DNA of 56,571 nucleotides, from assembly GCA_030066665.1 (NCBI GenBank), contig JASJBD010000010.1, forward strand, positions 1 to 56,571, in the 5' to 3' direction. The position numbers were made by a program, and so were the translations under genes. The first letter of the stretch is position 1. Each line of letters begins with the position of its first letter. This document shows positions 54,404-56,571 of the stretch, one piece after another. The notes below the pieces were generated by a model. The model did no database searches. It was not told the origin of the DNA and saw only the letters and a program-made list of their open reading frames with translations. This DNA is from Gammaproteobacteria bacterium (GTDB taxonomy: Bacteria; Pseudomonadota; Gammaproteobacteria; Steroidobacterales; GCA-2729495).

Positions 54404-56244
54404 CAGTCGAGCTCGAATTCCTGTTGCCAGGAATCGTCCTTCTCCCAGTGCGGTTGATCCGGCTTCGCCAGCAGGAAATTCTCCAGCACCAGGTAATCCA
54501 TTTCGGTGCGCATGAAGCAACGATAAGCGTCTTCCGGTGTGCAGACGATCGGCTCGCCGCGCACGTTGAACGATGTATTCACCAAGACTCCACAACCGGT
54601 CTTTTCATCAAACGCCTTCAGCAACGCATGGTAGCGCGGATTCGTCTCGGCGTGGACTGTCTGGATTCGCGCTGAATAGTCGACGTGTGTAATTGCCGGT
54701 AATTCAGAACGCTTGAGTTTCAGCTTTTCGATACCGAACAGCTTCTGCTGCTCCGGCGTCAGCGGGATCCTGAGCTCATCACGGACCGGCCCGACGATCA
54801 GCATGTAGGGGCTCTCGGCCTCCTGCTCGAAATAGTCCGACACGCGCTCCGCCAGCACCGATGGTGCAAACGGCCGGAACGACTCCCGATACTTGATCTT
54901 CAGATTCATCACGGTCTGCATCTTGGCGCTGCGCGGGTCGCCGATGATGGACCGTCCGCCAAGCGCACGCGGCCCGAATTCCATGCGCCCCTGGAACCAG
55001 CCGACCACGTGCTCGTCATCGAGAATCCCGGCCAGGCGTGGCATCAGTTCTTCGTCCGGCAGTTCGACGTACTTGGCATCGACGGAATCGAGGTACGCCT
55101 TGATTTGCTCCCTGGTGAATCGCGGGCCGAGGTACGAACCGCGCATCAGGTCGTGACCGTTGACCTGCCGCGGCTGCTCCGACTCGTCATACCACGCAAC
55201 CGCTGCGGCACCAATCGCGCCGCCGGCGTCGCCCGCTGCAGGCTGGATCCAGATGGAATCGAACGGTCCTTCCCGCTGGATGCGGCCATTGGCGACGCAG
55301 TTAAGTGCAACACCCCCGGCGAGGCACAGATTCTTCTCACCCGTCTCGTTGTGGATGGTGCGCGCGAGTCGCAGCACGACCTCTTCCGTGACTTTCTGAA
55401 TGGACGCGGCGATATCCATCTCGCGCTGCGTCAGGTCTGATTCCGCTCGGCGCTCCGGGCCACCGAACAGATCAGCAAACTTCTTGTTGGTCATGGTCAG
55501 GCCGGTGCAGTAATTGAAATACTGCATGTCGAGCCGGAACGTGCCGTCGTCTTTCAGGTCGAGCAGCTTGTCGAGAATCAGGTCGACGTACTTCGGTTCG
55601 CCGTAGGGCGCCAGACCCATCAGCTTGTATTCGCCGGAATTGACCCGAAAGCCGGTGAAGTATGTGAAGGCGGAATACAGCAGGCCCAGCGAATGCGGGA
55701 AGTCGATTTCCCACAGTGGCTCGACCTTGTTGCCGACGCCGCGCCAGACGGAAGTCGTCGCCCACTCACCGACGCCATCGAGGCACAGGACCGCCGCGCG
55801 GTCGTAGGGACTGAAGTAGAAGGCCGATGCCGCGTGCGACTGATGATGTCCCGCGAACATCAGCTCCGGTAATTCAGATTTCTTGCAGCCGGCCAGATCC
55901 GACAGTTCCTGCTTGAGCGTGCTCTTGAGGTAGAGCTTCTCTTTCAGCCAGATCGGCATGGCCTGCACAAAAGAGCGGAAACCGTTCGGCGCATAGCTCA
56001 GATAGGTTTCCAGCAGGCGCTCGAACTTTACCAGCGGCTTGTCGTAGAAGACGACATGGTCCAGGTCGCGCAGGCTGAGACCCGCTTCGCCGAGGCAGTA
56101 CTCGATCGCATGCGCGGGGAAAGCCGGATCGTGTTTTTTTCGCGTGAAGCGCTCTTCCTGCGCAGCCGCAACAATATCTCCGTCCTGCAGCAGGGCGGCA
56201 GCGGCGTCATGGTAGTAGGCGGAGATGCCGAGAATATTGCTCAT
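54403..56244 (-). CDS. NodU/TobZ-family carbamoyltransferase
   Basis: The 613-residue protein has an N-terminal Kae1-like domain (GISAYYHDAAAALLQDGDIVAAAQEERFTRKKHD, then a metal-site HHQSHAASAFYFSPYDRAAVLCLDGVGEWATTSVW). A C-terminal YrdC-like domain has MEFGPRALGGRSIIGDPR and SFRPFAPSVL, then VNTSFNVRGEPIVCTPEDAYRCF. It transfers a carbamoyl group from carbamoyl phosphate, via carbamoyl-AMP, to a hydroxyl of a sugar or other metabolite. It begins a three-gene operon with SxtJ and DUF5989, in the region of a glycosyltransferase and an SGNH protein, which suits decoration of a glycan. Confidence 0.92.
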   Translation of the reverse strand: MSNILGISAYYHDAAAALLQDGDIVAAAQEERFTRKKHDPAFPAHAIEYCLGEAGLSLRDLDHVVFYDKPLVKFERLLETYLSYAPNGFRSFVQAMPIWLKEKLYLKSTLKQELSDLAGCKKSELPELMFAGHHQSHAASAFYFSPYDRAAVLCLDGVGEWATTSVWRGVGNKVEPLWEIDFPHSLGLLYSAFTYFTGFRVNSGEYKLMGLAPYGEPKYVDLILDKLLDLKDDGTFRLDMQYFNYCTGLTMTNKKFADLFGGPERRAESDLTQREMDIAASIQKVTEEVVLRLARTIHNETGEKNLCLAGGVALNCVANGRIQREGPFDSIWIQPAAGDAGGAIGAAAVAWYDESEQPRQVNGHDLMRGSYLGPRFTREQIKAYLDSVDAKYVELPDEELMPRLAGILDDEHVVGWFQGRMEFGPRALGGRSIIGDPRSAKMQTVMNLKIKYRESFRPFAPSVLAERVSDYFEQEAESPYMLIVGPVRDELRIPLTPEQQKLFGIEKLKLKRSELPAITHVDYSARIQTVHAETNPRYHALLKAFDEKTGCGVLVNTSFNVRGEPIVCTPEDAYRCFMRTEMDYLVLENFLLAKPDQPHWEKDDSWQQEFELD

Positions 56245-56329
56245 AGTTCTGATTATTTTAGACCGGCGATCGCGGAGCGAATACTACAGCAACCTGGACC
56301 CCCGCAGTGAGTGCTACGTCACAGATGGC

Positions 56330-56571
56330 TTAGATCCAGAACCACCAGCGACTGCCGAACAGAACATAAGCCGCGAGAAGGGCGTTTGTTACCAAATGCG
56401 CAACAATTGCGTCGCCCAACCGGCCGCGAAGTATGTAGGCCGCACCGTACCCGACCCCCGCAAGGACGCCCGCCAGGACTCGCTGGTGAATCAGGGCGAA
56501 CGCGACCGACGATCCCAGCAGTGCCAACCAAGGGATACCGCTGAACTCCACACGTGTAAAGTCTGCCGACA
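56330..56571 (-). CDS. CAAX-type (CPBP) protease C-terminus, exosortase-locus type (5' truncated)
   Basis: The frame is open to the window edge, so only about the last 80 residues are seen. They have the CPBP second and third motifs: SSVAFALIHQRVLAGVLAGVGYGAAYILRGRLGDAIVAHLVTNALLAAYVL, with His in FALIH and in VAHLVTN. The end, RWWFW, is like that of the CAAX-protease-related proteins that sit next to exosortase genes in PEP-CTERM loci. With three PEP-CTERM-like proteins in this window, an exosortase locus to the right is plausible. The catalytic Glu-Glu motif is outside the window. Confidence 0.75.
   Translation of the reverse strand, partial: SADFTRVEFSGIPWLALLGSSVAFALIHQRVLAGVLAGVGYGAAYILRGRLGDAIVAHLVTNALLAAYVLFGSRWWFWI

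Noticed and set aside
1..56571. rRNA, tRNA, riboswitch, prophage or insertion sequence
   Set aside because: I looked for the usual signatures (tRNA arms and CCA ends, transposase motifs with terminal inverted repeats, integrases) and saw none that I could support.

Overview
The window is dense, GC-rich (roughly 60%), almost fully coding chromosomal DNA with short intergenic gaps. It looks like a free-living, probably aquatic or marine gammaproteobacterium. The reasons are a proteorhodopsin with a beta-carotene 15,15'-dioxygenase (Blh), many small lipoproteins of gammaproteobacterial DUF families (DUF4124, DUF2799, DUF4410, DUF5666, DUF6502, DUF2934), a MarR-like regulator/UppS/CreD block, and proteins with PEP-CTERM-type sorting tails. 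I cannot assign a family with confidence. No rRNA, tRNA, CRISPR array, prophage or intact insertion sequence was seen.

Layout. 1-5.2 kb: the end of a UbiD-type decarboxylase, a frameshifted conserved gene, a DGC-domain zinc-binding protein, a luciferase-like monooxygenase, a royal-jelly-type lipoprotein and a DUF4124 protein. 5.3-8.4 kb: an envelope block (membrane protein, winged-helix regulator, divergent cis-prenyltransferase, CreD) whose two transcription units share a partly palindromic site. 8.4-12.5 kb: DUF5996, TerB/DUF533, then blh and proteorhodopsin, then a YkgJ-type protein. 12.5-20.1 kb: two PEP-CTERM-type proteins, a LysR regulator divergent from a small redox/cupin operon, a di-heme oxidoreductase, and a membrane fatty-acid/sterol-type hydroxylase divergent from a TetR regulator with two palindromic operators. 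20.2-36.6 kb: mostly exported proteins, including a DUF6502/DUF5666/beta-propeller operon with a clear terminator, an M19 dipeptidase, an OmpA-family protein, a DM13 operon and a cyclase-family lipoprotein. 36.8-45.6 kb: a third PEP-CTERM-type protein, an operon of a ThDP decarboxylase with a mini membrane protein and a reductive-dehalogenase-like protein, a deacetylase-like enzyme, a Tat-signal alcohol dehydrogenase, a RES/Xre toxin-antitoxin pair, a PD-(D/E)XK protein, RidA and DUF1761. 45.7-56.6 kb: a glutathione transferase, a glycosyltransferase, a lower-GC SGNH protein, a haloalkane-dehalogenase homologue that lacks the catalytic His coupled to a PaaK-like ligase, YeeE/YedE, a Na/Pi cotransporter, a carbamoyltransferase/SxtJ/DUF5989 operon, and at the edge the C-terminus of a CAAX-type protease resembling those of exosortase loci.

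How they fit together. The rhodopsin and Blh make retinal-based light-driven proton pumping likely if beta-carotene is supplied from elsewhere in the genome. Three PEP-CTERM-like proteins plus the edge protease suggest an exosortase/exopolysaccharide locus just to the right. The most interesting unexplained units are the regulator/UppS-paralogue/CreD block with its shared operator, the decarboxylase/mini-membrane/RdhA-like operon, and the dehalogenase-fold protein without its catalytic histidine. All functions are read by eye from sequence; no database search was possible.
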